Shown here piece by piece: positions 36,405 to 45,632 of a DNA stretch of 64,000 nucleotides (within the stretch, counting starts at the first letter, position 1; each line of letters opens with the position of its first letter). The notes under the pieces are model-generated. The model did no database searches. It was not told the DNA's origin and was given only the letters and a program-made list of their open reading frames with translations. This stretch comes from Streptomyces sp. Tue 6430. Lineage in GTDB: Bacteria; Actinomycetota; Actinomycetes; Streptomycetales; Streptomycetaceae. The stretch lies in contig JAKGSH010000010.1 in assembly GCA_021568835.1 (NCBI GenBank), positions 5,642,001 to 5,706,000 on the forward strand, written 5' to 3'. The position numbers and the translations under genes were made by a program.

Positions 36405-37364
36405 GTGACGTCGACTTCCCCGCCCCCGGGGCTGGCCCGGTTCAACGCCCTGGAGGAGTCCGCGGCCCGCGCCGCGCTCCACGAGGCCTGCGCCTGCACC
36501 ACCTGGGCCGAGCACCTGCTGGCGGCCCGCCCCTACGCCACGGCCGAGGAGCTGTACGCCGCGGGCGACGCCGCCACGGCCCGCCTGGGCGCCGCGGACC
36601 TGGACGAGGCGATGGCCGGGCACCCGCCCATCGGCCGGCCCCGGCCCGGCGACCCGGCCTCCGCCCGCGAGCAGCGCGGCATGGCCGGCGCCTCCGAGGA
36701 GCTGAAGGCGCAGATGCTCGAACTGAACCTGGCCTACCAGGAGAGGTTCGGCCACGTCTTCCTGATCTGCGCGACCGGCCGCACCGGCGAGCAGATGCGC
36801 GACGCCGTGCGGGAACGGCTCGGCAACACGCCGGAACGCGAACGGGAGATCGTCCGCGCCGAACTGGGCAGGATCAACCGCATCCGCCTGGCCCGACTCG
36901 TCGAGGACGACCGGGACGACCGAGGAGGGACGTCCGACGCCATGAGCACCAGCACCAGCGCCAGTACCGGCGCCACCGCCTCCGTGTCCACGCACATCCT
37001 GGACACCAGCGCCGGCCGCCCCGCGGAGGGCGTCGCCGTCCACCTCTCGGCCCGCCCGGGCCGGGACGCGGACTGGCGGGCGCTCGGCGGTTCCGCGACC
37101 GACGCGGACGGCCGGTGCAAGGACCTCCCGCCCCTGCCGGAGGGAACCACCCACGTACGGCTCGACTTCGCCGTGGAGCCGTACCTGGGGAGAACCGCGA
37201 GGAAACAAGCCGATGCGCAGCAGGACGCCCCCGCGAACCGGGACGGCGGGCCGGGCGTGTTCTTCCCGGAGGTGGCGGTCACGTTCGCCGTCGTGCCGGG
37301 CGAGCACCACCACGTACCGCTGCTGCTCAGCCCGTTCGGCTACTCCGTTTACCGAGGGAGTTAG
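36405..37364 (+). CDS. Bifunctional OHCU decarboxylase - 5-hydroxyisourate hydrolase fusion
   Basis: 319 residues joining two enzymes of urate breakdown. Residues ~1-170 are UraD (2-oxo-4-hydroxy-4-carboxy-5-ureidoimidazoline decarboxylase), with the active-site His73-Pro74 in AGHPPIG and FGHVFLICATGRT. Residues ~193-319 are UraH: THILDTSAGRPAEGV with catalytic His197, and the C-terminal signature YRGS. The linker is Ser/Thr-rich (MSTSTSASTGA), which looks like an original UraH start (ATG 36942), so the fusion may be recent or may reflect one lost base that removed a stop. The product converts 5-hydroxyisourate to S-allantoin. Four bases before the uricase gene. Confidence 0.82.
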   Translation: MTSTSPPPGLARFNALEESAARAALHEACACTTWAEHLLAARPYATAEELYAAGDAATARLGAADLDEAMAGHPPIGRPRPGDPASAREQRGMAGASEELKAQMLELNLAYQERFGHVFLICATGRTGEQMRDAVRERLGNTPEREREIVRAELGRINRIRLARLVEDDRDDRGGTSDAMSTSTSASTGATASVSTHILDTSAGRPAEGVAVHLSARPGRDADWRALGGSATDADGRCKDLPPLPEGTTHVRLDFAVEPYLGRTARKQADAQQDAPANRDGGPGVFFPEVAVTFAVVPGEHHHVPLLLSPFGYSVYRGS

Positions 37365-37368
37365 CTCC

Positions 37369-38270
37369 ATGCCCACCCTTCTGGGACAGAACCAGTACGG
37401 CAAGGCCGAGAACCGGGTCGTCAGGATCACGCGGGACGGCGACACCCACCACATCAAGGACCTCGGCGTCTCGGTGTCGCTGAGCGGCGACATGGACGAG
37501 GTCCACTACTCCGGCTCGAACGCCCATGTGCTGCCGACCGACACCACGAAGAACACGGTGTACGCGTTCGCCAAGGAACACGGCATCGAGTCCGCCGAGC
37601 AGTTCGGCATCCACCTCGCCCGCCACTTCGTCACCTCGCAGGAGCCCATCCACCGGGCCCGCATACGCGTCGAGGAACACGCCTGGGCGCGGATCGGGAC
37701 GCCCGGCGGCAAGCACTCCTTCGTCCGCCGGGCCAGGAGACCCGCCTCACCCAGACGACGTTCGACGGTTCGTCGTGGGAGGTCGTCTCCGGTCTGAAGG
37801 ACCTGGTGGTGATGAACTCCACCGACTCCGAGTTCCGGGGCTACGTCAAGGACAAGTACACGACGCTCCCCGAGGCCCGCGACCGCGTCCTCGCCACCGA
37901 GGTGTCCGCCCGCTGGCGGTTCAACTGGACCGACGACGGACAGGAGATGCCGGACTGGGAGGAGTCCTACGAGCGGACGAGGACACACCTCCTCGAGGCG
38001 TTCGCCGAGACCTACTCCCGCTCGCTCCAGCAGACGCTCTACCAGATGGGTTCGCGGATCATCGAGCACCGCGACGAGATCGACGAGGTCCGCTTCTCCC
38101 TCCCGAACAAGCACCACTTCCTCGTGGACCTGGAGCCGTTCGGGCTGAAGAACGACACCGCCGACGGGGCCGTGTACCTCGCCGCCGACCGGCCCTACGG
38201 CCTCATCGAGGCGACCGTCCTGCGGGACGGCTGCGAGGCCCGCATCCCGGTGGACCTCACCAACCTCTGA
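37369..38270 (+). CDS. Urate oxidase (uricase) (apparent frameshift near 37730)
   Basis: About 300 residues when joined, normal for the cofactor-free T-fold enzyme. Signatures: GQNQYGKAENRVVRI at the N-terminus, VLPTDTTKNTVYAFAKEHG with the catalytic Thr, then LVVMNSTDSEFRGYVKDKYTTL, and HHFLVDLEPFG near the C-terminus. One missing G in CGGGCC near 37730 separates RARIRVEEHAWARI from the TQTTFDGSSWEVVSGLKD part. Oxidises urate to 5-hydroxyisourate, the substrate of the upstream fusion. Confidence 0.9.
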
Positions 38271-38481
38271 CACCCCCACCGCGGCACCCGTGGCCGGGGG
38301 AACGGTCACCGGCAGGGGACGCTCACCGGCGGGGGACGATCACTCCGTCCCCTCCGTCCTCTCCCCTCACCGCCTCCTCCATCCCGTCCATCCCGTCCGT
38401 CCCCTCCGTCCCGCCCCGGCCACGGCACTCGAATCCCCGGGGTCCTGCCGTGCCCTCCCCCCTCACCGCAAAGGACGAACC

Positions 38482-39860
38482 ATGGCAGCAGACCGGCGCA
38501 TCGTCATCGAGAACTGCGCGATCGCGACCGTCGACGCCCACGACACCGAGCACGCGGACGGGCACGTCGTCATCGCCGGCAACCGCATCGAGACGGTCGG
38601 CGCGGGTCCTGCCCCGGACGGCCTGGAGGACGTCGCCCGCCGCATCGACGCCACCGGGCACCTGGTGACTCCCGGCCTGGTCAACACCCACCACCACTTC
38701 TACCAGTGGATCACCCGCGGCCTGGCCACGGACCACAACCTGTTCGACTGGCTGGTCGCGCTCTACCCCACCTGGGCGCGCATCGACGAGCCGATGGTCC
38801 GCGCCGCCGCGCAGGGCTCCCTCGCGATGATGGCCCGCGGCGGTGTCACCACCGCCATGGACCACCACTACGTCTTCCCGCAGGGCTCCGGCGACCTGTC
38901 CGGCGCGATCATCGGGGCCGCCCGCGACATGGGGGTGCGCTTCACCCTCGCCCGCGGCTCCATGGACCGCGGCGAGAAGGACGGCGGTCTGCCCCCGGAC
39001 TTCGCCGTCGAGACCCTGGACGGTGCGCTCGCCGCCACCGAGGAGACCGTGCGGCGGCACCACGACACCTCCTTCGACGCGATGACCCAGGTCGCCGTCG
39101 CCCCTGCTCGCCCTTCTCCGTCTCCACCGAACTCATGCGGAACGGCGCCGAACTGGCCCGCCGGCTCGGCGTGCGGCTGCACACCCACGGCTCCGAGACG
39201 GTCGAGGAGGAGAAGTTCTGCCACGAGCTGTTCGGCATGGGCCCCACCGACTACTTCGCGTCCACCGGCTGGCTCGGCGAGGACGTGTGGATGGCGCACT
39301 GCGTCCACATGAACGACTCCGACATCGACGCCTTCGCCCGCACGAAGACCGGTGTCGCGCACTGCCCGTCCTCCAACGCCCGCCTGGCGGCCGGGATCGC
39401 ACGGGTGCCGGACATGCTCGCGGCCGGTGTCCCGGTCGGCCTCGGCGTCGACGGTACGGCGTCCAACGAGTCCGGCGAGCTCCACACCGAACTGCGCAAC
39501 GCCCTCCTGATCAACCGCCTCGGCGCCCACCGCGAGGCCGCGCTGAACGCCCGTCAGGCACTGCGTCTCGGCACCTCCGGCGGCGCCCGGGTCCTCGGCC
39601 GGGCGGACCAGATCGGCTCGCTGGAGCCGGGCAAGCTCGCCGACCTGGTGCTGTGGAGGATGGACACCCTCGCCCACGCCTCCATCGCCGACCCGGTGAC
39701 CGCGCTGGTCCTCGGCGCGGCGGCCCCGGTCACCGCCTCCTTCGTGAACGGCCGTCAGATCGTCGAGGACGGCCGGCTGCTCACCGCCGACGAGGACGCG
39801 ATCGCCCGCGCCACGCGCGAGGAGGCCCGGCGGCTGGCCCGGATCGCCGCCCGGGGCTGA
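38482..39860 (+). CDS. 8-oxoguanine deaminase / amidohydrolase (apparent frameshift near 39103)
   Basis: About 459 residues. Amidohydrolase of the TrzN/AtzB-related group with metal ligands in NTHHHFYQW and a second set around LHTHGSE, MAHCVHM and LGVDGTASNES. The neighbourhood of purine genes favours 8-oxoguanine deaminase (8-oxoguanine to urate). One missing C in GCCCC near 39103 splits VAVAP from CSPFSVSTEL. ATG 38482 follows AAGGAC. The 211-bp gap upstream is a strongly pyrimidine-biased stretch (38340-38430) with TCCGTCC repeats. Confidence 0.85.
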
Positions 39861-39873
39861 CCCGTCGGGACTC

Positions 39874-39899
39874 CGGCCGGGAGGGACTTCTCCCGGCCG
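39874..39899. terminator. Hairpin after the urate operon
   Basis: 10-base perfect arms (39874-39883, 39890-39899) with a 6-base loop, 13 bases after the deaminase stop; the convergent amidase gene ends at 40021. Confidence 0.7.
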
Positions 39900-40020
39900 C
39901 CGGCCCGGACCCGCAAGGGTCCACGGCGGCCGTGGCCGGGGCGCACGCGGACGCGCGCGCCCCGGAACGGTCACCCCGCGCCCTGGGCCCGCGCCCTGTG
40001 CCCCCCGCCCGGCGCGCACG

Positions 40021-40677
40021 CTACGCGGCCCGGGCAGCCGCCACCTCCTCCCGCAGCCGGGGCAGCATGTCGTGGAACACGCCCGGGCAGAGGGTGTCGC
40101 CGAAGTCCTTGTGCCCGTAGATCTGCGCCGGGGGGATCCCGTACCGGGAGCACGTGTACGCGCACAGCGCCACCAGGACGTCCCACTGGGCGTCGGTCGG
40201 TACCGCGCCGTCGTGGTACGCGCCCTCGTTGGCGATCCCGATGGCATAACCGTTCTGCCCGGAGGTGTGGGTGCCGAGCGGGAAGGCGGACCCGCCGGCC
40301 AGGGTGCCGAGGCTGCCGTGCCGGCCCTCGGTGATCCAGCCGCCCCGGCTGACCAGGAAGTGGTAGCCGGTGTCGGCCCACCCGTTCTTGTCCATGTGCA
40401 GGTCCTGCACCCAGTGCGCGTGACGGTGCGCCTGGGCCCGGGAGAAGTCGGTCGTGTTCGCGCTCACCGTGTGATGCACGATGATCTTGCTCGGCCGGTA
40501 CTGGAGGGTGCGGATCGCCGCCTGGGGCGGGCGCGCCCCCCAGACGGCGGTGCCGTCGATGTCCGGCTCGACGGCGGCGGTCCGGGCGTGGGCGGTGCCC
40601 GGGAGGGCGGTCGCCGCGATCAGTCCGGCGGCCCCGGAGAGCAGGAGGCGGCGCCGCAGGGCGTTGTCGGGGTTCAC
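40021..40677 (-). CDS. Secreted PGRP-type N-acetylmuramoyl-L-alanine amidase
   Basis: 218 residues. Twin-arginine signal (RRRLLLSGAAGLIAATALPGTAHA), then an amidase_2/PGRP domain: KIIVHHTVSAN, GYHFLVSRGG, IGIANEGAY and GHKDFGDTLCPG hold the zinc ligands His, His, Cys and the catalytic residues. Cleaves the stem peptide from MurNAc. GTG 40677 fits GAGGAG at 6 bases. It lies downstream of the muramidase gene on the same strand, separated by a strong terminator. Confidence 0.88.
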   Translation of the reverse strand: MNPDNALRRRLLLSGAAGLIAATALPGTAHARTAAVEPDIDGTAVWGARPPQAAIRTLQYRPSKIIVHHTVSANTTDFSRAQAHRHAHWVQDLHMDKNGWADTGYHFLVSRGGWITEGRHGSLGTLAGGSAFPLGTHTSGQNGYAIGIANEGAYHDGAVPTDAQWDVLVALCAYTCSRYGIPPAQIYGHKDFGDTLCPGVFHDMLPRLREEVAAARAA

Positions 40678-40716
40678 GGTCACTCCTCGGAGGAGGGGGG
40701 AGACGGGGAGGGAGCG

Positions 40717-40749
40717 GTGGAGCCGACGCCCGGCGGCCGTCGGCTCCAC
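40717..40749. terminator. Hairpin after the muramidase gene
   Basis: 12-base perfect arms GTGGAGCCGACG (40717-40728) and 40738-40749, loop 9. Confidence 0.75.
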
Positions 40750-40815
40750 ACCATGAACGTCTGCCGAGGGGGATCGGCGCAGGGGGATCGGCGGGTGGGA
40801 CCCGCGTCTACCGCG

Positions 40816-41697
40816 TCACGTGTTGTTGGCGAGCGCCAGCAGCCGGTCGCGGGTGCCGTTGAACTGGTTGCGGTCCACGCCGCCGGAGACGCCGCTGACC
40901 GAACCGCTGGCGGTGTACTGCCACACCGTCCAGGTGGGGAAGCCGCTCGGGACGGTGGGGGCGGCGGTGTTCCAGTGCGCCACCCACAGCGGGCTCTTGC
41001 TGTACATGCCGGACCAGTAGCCGGTGCAGGTGTTCCACCAGCTCGCCGTCGTGTAGATGACCACGTCACGGCCGGTGCGCGACTTGTAGGCGTTGTAGAA
41101 GTCGTCGATCCAGAGGCGCATCTGCGTGGTGGACAGGCCGTAGCACATCGACCCGTACGGGTTGTGCTCGATGTCCAGGACGCCCGGCAGGGTCATGTTG
41201 TCCCGGGACCAGCCGCCGCCGTTGTTGACGAAGTAGTTGGCCTGGGTGGCGCCGCTGGAGATGTCGGGGCGGGCGAAGTGGTACGCGCCGCGGATCACGC
41301 CCGCGTAGTAGGCGGCGGGATAGTTGGTGTTGAAGCTCGCGTCCTTGAACGAGGTGCCCTCGGTCGCCTTCATCCAGGCGAACTGGACGCCCGCGTTGCG
41401 CACCGAGGTCCAGTTGATGGCGCCCTGCCAGTTCGAGACGTCGATGCCCTGGACGCCGTCGGTCGCGGCCAGGGTGCCAGGCGACGGGGCCTGGGCCGGA
41501 GCGCCCCCGTGGACGCGGGCGCCCACGCCCATGTAGGCCTGACCCTGCTGCACCTTGACGGGGTCCTTCGACGGCTGGGGTGCGGCGGTCGCGCCGCCGG
41601 CGGTGGTGGCGGTGAGGGCCAGGGCGGCCCCCAGGACGCCGAGCGCGGTGGCCGTCCGTCTGACCGTGCCGGTCACGCGACGGGGGAGAGTGAACAT
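40816..41697 (-). CDS. Secreted GH25 muramidase (lysozyme)
   Basis: 293 residues. Signal peptide of ~39 residues, then a Chalaropsis-type lysozyme: VQGIDVSNWQG, FAWMKATEGTSF and VLDIEH give the Asp and Asp-x-Glu catalytic carboxylates; ends with WTVWQYTASGSVSGVSGGVDRNQFNG. Cuts MurNAc-GlcNAc b-1,4 bonds, acting outside the cell. ATG 41697 preceded by GAGGAGG. A dre-like site upstream suggests control by N-acetylglucosamine through DasR. Confidence 0.92.
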   Translation of the reverse strand: MFTLPRRVTGTVRRTATALGVLGAALALTATTAGGATAAPQPSKDPVKVQQGQAYMGVGARVHGGAPAQAPSPGTLAATDGVQGIDVSNWQGAINWTSVRNAGVQFAWMKATEGTSFKDASFNTNYPAAYYAGVIRGAYHFARPDISSGATQANYFVNNGGGWSRDNMTLPGVLDIEHNPYGSMCYGLSTTQMRLWIDDFYNAYKSRTGRDVVIYTTASWWNTCTGYWSGMYSKSPLWVAHWNTAAPTVPSGFPTWTVWQYTASGSVSGVSGGVDRNQFNGTRDRLLALANNT

Positions 41698-41839
41698 GGC
41701 TGCCTCCTCGAGGCGGGTGAGGGTGAGCGAGGGAGGTGACGTCGGCCGTCGTCACCTGGCAGTACCTGTCATTGACGTGCGCGCGTCATAAGTTACGCAT
41801 GGCGGGTCTACGCGTGTAAAGAGCGCTTGCTCTCCTCTG

Positions 41840-41851
41840 TGGTCTAGTCCA
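41840..41851 (-). promoter_or_regulatory. DasR-type responsive element (dre-like)
   Basis: TGGTCTAGTCCA matches the DasR consensus core TGGTCTAGACCA at 11 of 12 positions. It lies 143 bases upstream of the muramidase start. A second inverted repeat CTTTCAC-CGT-GTGAAAG is at 41898-41914. The rest of the gap 41698-42146 holds a 17-bp duplication (42071-42104). Confidence 0.6.
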
Positions 41852-42146
41852 CCAAAGGAGCGGTTGACCTGGGGATTCGGACTCGGAAGGGGGGAAACTT
41901 TCACCGTGTGAAAGCCGGGCTGAGGCGTGAACGGGCCCGTGTGTTCCGCCGGTTCACGGGAAGTGTCCTGCGGGTTCGGTACGAGTTCGCGCTGCCCGGG
42001 GTGGCCGTGGCCCCGAGCGCCGGTCCCGTGTCCGCGCACGGTCACCCGTACGGGGAACGGCGCGCTCGCCGCGTCTCCCTCACCCCCGCGTCTCCCTCAC
42101 CCCCGCGCCGGTTCGCCGTCCAGCCGCGCCGCTCCCGGCGCGCCCC

Positions 42147-42812
42147 TCACACCCGGCGCGGAGAGGCCAGCAGGTGGCGCGCCCGCGTCCTCGGCTCCGT
42201 GTATTCCCCGACCTGCCAGCCGGCCCTCTCCAGTGTGGCCGCGCACGCCCGCAGTGCCTCGCCGTCCGGCTCGTACACGGCGACCGCCTCCGGCTGCGGG
42301 GTCTCCCGTACCCGGTAGCCGCCGTCCCCGGTGTCCGCGCCGGCCGGACGGTGTCCGGCGGCCTCCAGGGCGAGCGCGGCGGCCCGCACCAGATGCGAGC
42401 GTTCCCAGGCGCAGGGCCGGTCGGTCGCCCCGTCGGCGTTGGTCATCCTGCGCAGCTCCAGCATGCCCTCCCAGGCGCTGCGCACCTCGCGGAGCCGGGC
42501 GGGACCGGTTCCTGGAGGCGGGTCCTCGCCGCCCGCCCGCGCGGCGAACCCCCCGCTCGCGGCGGGCGGACCGGCCCGCCCGGGCGCCGTCCGCCCGGCC
42601 CCGGGCGCTGCCTGACCGGGCCCGGGTTCCGCCTCCCGGATCCGGTGTCCGGCCGGGGTGAGGAAGTGGTCGTGCGGCGGGCGCGGGTGCCGGAAGGCGA
42701 GCCCACGCCCGACCAGCGCGGCCAGTTGGGCCGGCGTGCCCCGCAGGCGTCCGGTGACGGGATCGGCGGCGTCGATGACACGCCGCTGGGCGGCGGTCGG
42801 CGGTCGTGTCAC
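42147..42812 (-). CDS. Hypothetical protein, function unknown
   Basis: 221 residues from GTG 42812 (TRPPTAAQRRVIDAADPVTG), behind GGAGGGAG. N-terminal ~55 residues look like a winged helix (TPAQLAALVGRGLAFRHPRP). Centre is Pro/Gly-rich, then a C-terminal a/b segment (VAVYEPDGEALRACAATLER, GWQVGEYTEP). I do not recognise the family. Codon use matches its neighbours. Confidence 0.55.
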   Translation of the reverse strand: MTRPPTAAQRRVIDAADPVTGRLRGTPAQLAALVGRGLAFRHPRPPHDHFLTPAGHRIREAEPGPGQAAPGAGRTAPGRAGPPAASGGFAARAGGEDPPPGTGPARLREVRSAWEGMLELRRMTNADGATDRPCAWERSHLVRAAALALEAAGHRPAGADTGDGGYRVRETPQPEAVAVYEPDGEALRACAATLERAGWQVGEYTEPRTRARHLLASPRRV

Positions 42813-42910
42813 GGCGGGCTCCCTCCCCGGGCGGCGGTACGGCCGCCCCCTCACCGTGAAGGCTACGGCCGGGCACCGACAACCCGCCCCGGCCACCGGC
42901 GGTCCGGCCC

Positions 42911-43510
42911 TCAGGCCCCCGGCCGGATGTTCCACCCCGCGATCACGTGCCGGCCGTGCTCCGTGCCCAGTCGGCACAGCGCCCCGGTCGCCAGCTGGAA
43001 CAGGGCGCCCTCCGACGGCGGCAGGCCGAGCCGGCGGGCCGTGAGCACCCGCAGGAAGTGCCCGTGCGCCACCAGCACCACGCACCCCTCCGTGTTGGCG
43101 AGCGCCGCGTCCGCCATCGCCAGCACCCGGTCGGCCCGCTCCCCGACCTGCTCCGGCGTCTCGCCGGGGTGCGCCGCCGGGCCGGGCGCCACACCGTCGG
43201 TGAACAGGAACCAGCCCGGCCGGTCACGCTGGATCTCGACGGTCGTGACACCCTCGTACCCGCCGTAGTCCCACTCCTTCAGGTCCGCGTCGACCTGCAC
43301 CTCGGGCAGCCCGATCAGCTCCGCGGTCTCCCGCGCCCGCTGGAGCGGGCTGGAGAACGCCGCGCCGATCCGGTGCGACCGGATGAGCGGCACCAGGCGC
43401 CGCGCCTCGTCCCGGCCGTGTTCGGTGAGCGGGACGTCCGTCAGTCCGGTGTGCCGGCCGGAGCGCGACCACGCGGTCTCGCCGTGCCGGACCAGGAAAA
43501 GATCACCCAT
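42911..43510 (-). CDS. Histidine phosphatase family protein (phosphoglycerate mutase-like)
   Basis: 199 residues. RHG motif LVRHGETAWS at residues 6-15 with the phosphorylated His, second His in VLVAHGHFLRVL (about 155), and Glu in LKEWDYGGYEG. Substrate is not predictable; family members act on sugar phosphates or acid phosphoesters. The gap to the aminotransferase (43511-43668) carries GGGGCCGCC-type 9-bp repeats. Confidence 0.85.
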   Translation of the reverse strand: MGDLFLVRHGETAWSRSGRHTGLTDVPLTEHGRDEARRLVPLIRSHRIGAAFSSPLQRARETAELIGLPEVQVDADLKEWDYGGYEGVTTVEIQRDRPGWFLFTDGVAPGPAAHPGETPEQVGERADRVLAMADAALANTEGCVVLVAHGHFLRVLTARRLGLPPSEGALFQLATGALCRLGTEHGRHVIAGWNIRPGA

Positions 43511-43668
43511 GCCGCACAGAGTCGCACAGGCGTGCGCCGGTGCCCCGCACCGTGGGGCGCCGGACTGTCGGGGCCACCGGGGCCGCCGGGGTCACCGGGG
43601 CCGCCGGGACCGCTGGGACCACGGTGGGCCGGTGGCCCTGGACGCCGCGCTCCGCCGGCCGCGGTTCC

Positions 43669-44877
43669 CTACTGCCGGTACCCGCTCAGGAAACGCCCGA
43701 TCCGCCCGATCGCCGCCTCCAGGTCCTCCGCGTGCGGGAGGGTGAGGATGCGGAAGTGGTCCGGGGTGGGCCAGTTGAAGCCGGTTCCCTGGACGACCTG
43801 GATCTTCTCGCGCAGCAGCAGGTCCAGGACGAACTTCTCGTCGTCGTGGATCGGGTGCACCTCGGGGTCGATGCGCGGGAACGCGTACAGGGCGCCCTTG
43901 GGCTTCACGCAGGACACGCCGGGGATCTCGTTGAGCTTCTCCCAGGCGACGTCGCGCTGCTCGCGCAGCCTGCCGCCCGGCGCGGTCAGCTCGCGGACGG
44001 ACTGTCGGCCGCCGAGCGCGGCCTGGATGGCGTACTGGGCGGGCGCGTTGGCGCACAGGCGCATGGAGGCCAGCATGGTGAGGCCCTCCAGGTAGTCCTT
44101 CGCGTGCTGCTTCGGGCCGGTCACGACCAGCCAGCCGGAGCGGAAGCCCGCCACCCGGTACGTCTTCGACAGCCCGCAGAAGGTCAGGACCACCAGGTCG
44201 GGGGCGAGGGCTGCGGCCGAGTGGTGCACGGCGTCGTCGTAGAGGATCTGGTCGTAGATCTCGTCGGCGAAGACCATCAGGCCGTGCCGGCGGGCCAGGT
44301 CGAGGATGCCCTCGATGATCTCCTTCGGGTAGACCGCGCCGGTGGGGTTGTTCGGGTTGATGATGACGACGGCCTTGGTGCGGTCGGTGATCTTCGACGC
44401 CATGTCGTCCAGGTCCGGGTACCAGTCGGCCTGTTCGTCGCAGAGGTAGTGGACCGCCTTGCCGCCCGCGAGCGTGGTGACGGCCGTCCACAGCGGGAAG
44501 TCGGGGGCCGGGATCAGGATCTCGTCGCCGTCCTCGACCAGCGCCTGTACGGCCATGGAGACCAGCTCCGAGACGCCGTTGCCGAGCCACACGTCGTCGA
44601 CGTCGACGTCCAGGCCCCGGTCCTGGTAGCGCTGGGCGACCGCCCGGCGGGCCGGGAGGATGCCGCGCGAGTCCGTGTAGCCGTGGGCCTGCGGGAGCAT
44701 CCGGATCATGTCCTGGAGGATCTCCTCCGGCGCCTCGAAGCCGAAGACCGCCGGGTTGCCGGTGTTGAGGCGCAGCACGCTGTGCCCCGCCGCCTCCAGC
44801 GCGTCGGCGTGCTCGATGACCGGGCCGCGGATCTCGTAACAGACCTCGCTGAGCTTGTTCGACTGCCGGAACTCCAT
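43669..44877 (-). CDS. alaA: Alanine aminotransferase-like PLP enzyme
   Basis: 402 residues. Class I/II aminotransferase: PNNPTGAVY, FADEIYDQIL and SKTYRVAGFRSGW containing the PLP lysine (about residue 240). Closest in motif order to AlaA/YfbQ (N-terminal QSNKLSEVCYEIRGPV), which makes alanine from pyruvate and glutamate. Its start is 81 bases from the divergent HxlR gene; the operator array between them could control both. Confidence 0.88.
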   Translation of the reverse strand: MEFRQSNKLSEVCYEIRGPVIEHADALEAAGHSVLRLNTGNPAVFGFEAPEEILQDMIRMLPQAHGYTDSRGILPARRAVAQRYQDRGLDVDVDDVWLGNGVSELVSMAVQALVEDGDEILIPAPDFPLWTAVTTLAGGKAVHYLCDEQADWYPDLDDMASKITDRTKAVVIINPNNPTGAVYPKEIIEGILDLARRHGLMVFADEIYDQILYDDAVHHSAAALAPDLVVLTFCGLSKTYRVAGFRSGWLVVTGPKQHAKDYLEGLTMLASMRLCANAPAQYAIQAALGGRQSVRELTAPGGRLREQRDVAWEKLNEIPGVSCVKPKGALYAFPRIDPEVHPIHDDEKFVLDLLLREKIQVVQGTGFNWPTPDHFRILTLPHAEDLEAAIGRIGRFLSGYRQ

Positions 44878-44900
44878 GCGCCCCTCCGGTATCTGGTGTT

Positions 44901-44951
44901 ACTTGGTTTTACCAAGTTCGAGCTTGGAAAGTCCAACGACATGTCTAGACT
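44901..44951 (+). promoter_or_regulatory. Operator pair and promoter between alaA and hxlR-type gene
   Basis: ACTTGG-TTTTA-CCAAGT (44901-44917) and TTGGA-AAG-TCCAA (44924-44936 region) are adjacent inverted repeats of the TTGG/CCAA kind bound by HxlR proteins. TTGGAA (44924-44929) and TAGACT (44946-44951), 16 bases apart, form a possible promoter whose transcript would start near ATG 44959. Confidence 0.55.
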
Positions 44952-44958
44952 GCGTCGC

Positions 44959-45585
44959 ATGCCACCTCGCCGAAGCTACGACCAGTACTGTTCCGCCGCC
45001 CGCGCCCTCGACGCCGTCGGCGACCGCTGGACCCTGCTGATCGTCCGGGAGTTGCTCGCCGGCCCGCGCCGCTACACCGACCTGCACGCCGACCTGCCCG
45101 GTGTGAGCACGGACGTCCTCGCGTCGCGGCTGCGGGACATGGAACGCGACGGACTGGCCACCCGGCGCCGGCTGCCGCCGCCCGGCGCGGCGTACGTCTA
45201 CGAACTCACCGCGAGAGGTAGCGCGTTGCTGCCCGTGCTCCAGGCCCTCGGCGCGTGGGGGCAGGCGGAACTCGGGGAGCGCGGGCCCACCGACGCGATC
45301 CGCGCGCACTGGTTCGCCCTGCCCCTGCTGCGCGCGCTGGAGGGCGAGGGGCTCGTGGAGGTCCGGCTGGAGGAGGGCTGCTTCCACCTCTTCGCCGGCG
45401 CGGCGGAAGGCCCCGTCTACGGCCACGGGGCGGCCCCCGGCGAACCCGACGCCCGGCTCGTCATGGACACCGGCACCTGCACGGCGGTGGCCCAGGGCGA
45501 GCTGAGCCTGGTCGAGGCCGTGCGCGCCGGACGCGTCGAGGTGAACGGCGACGGCACCTTCGCCAAGGAGTTGCGGGAGGCCTGA
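44959..45585 (+). CDS. HxlR family transcriptional regulator
   Basis: 208 residues. Winged HTH with the HxlR opening CSAARALDAVGDRWTLLIVRELLAGPRRYTDL and GVSTDVLASRLRDMERDGL; the C-terminal ~95 residues are an added SCP2-like domain (VRLEEGCFHLFAGA, VMDTGTCTAVAQGELSLVEAVRAGRVEVNGD), a known actinobacterial combination. ATG 44959 is preferred to 44941, because the latter lies within the predicted promoter. Usually autoregulated and redox- or ligand-sensitive. Confidence 0.82.
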   Translation: MPPRRSYDQYCSAARALDAVGDRWTLLIVRELLAGPRRYTDLHADLPGVSTDVLASRLRDMERDGLATRRRLPPPGAAYVYELTARGSALLPVLQALGAWGQAELGERGPTDAIRAHWFALPLLRALEGEGLVEVRLEEGCFHLFAGAAEGPVYGHGAAPGEPDARLVMDTGTCTAVAQGELSLVEAVRAGRVEVNGDGTFAKELREA

Positions 45586-45592
45586 GAAACCA

Positions 45593-45617
45593 GAAGGCCC
45601 GCACGGGGCGGGCCTTC
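45593..45617 (+). terminator. Hairpin after HxlR gene
   Basis: GAAGGCCCGC (45593-45602) pairs with 45608-45617 around ACGGG, eight bases after the stop. Confidence 0.8.
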
Positions 45618-45632
45618 CGAAAAGGCGTCGGA

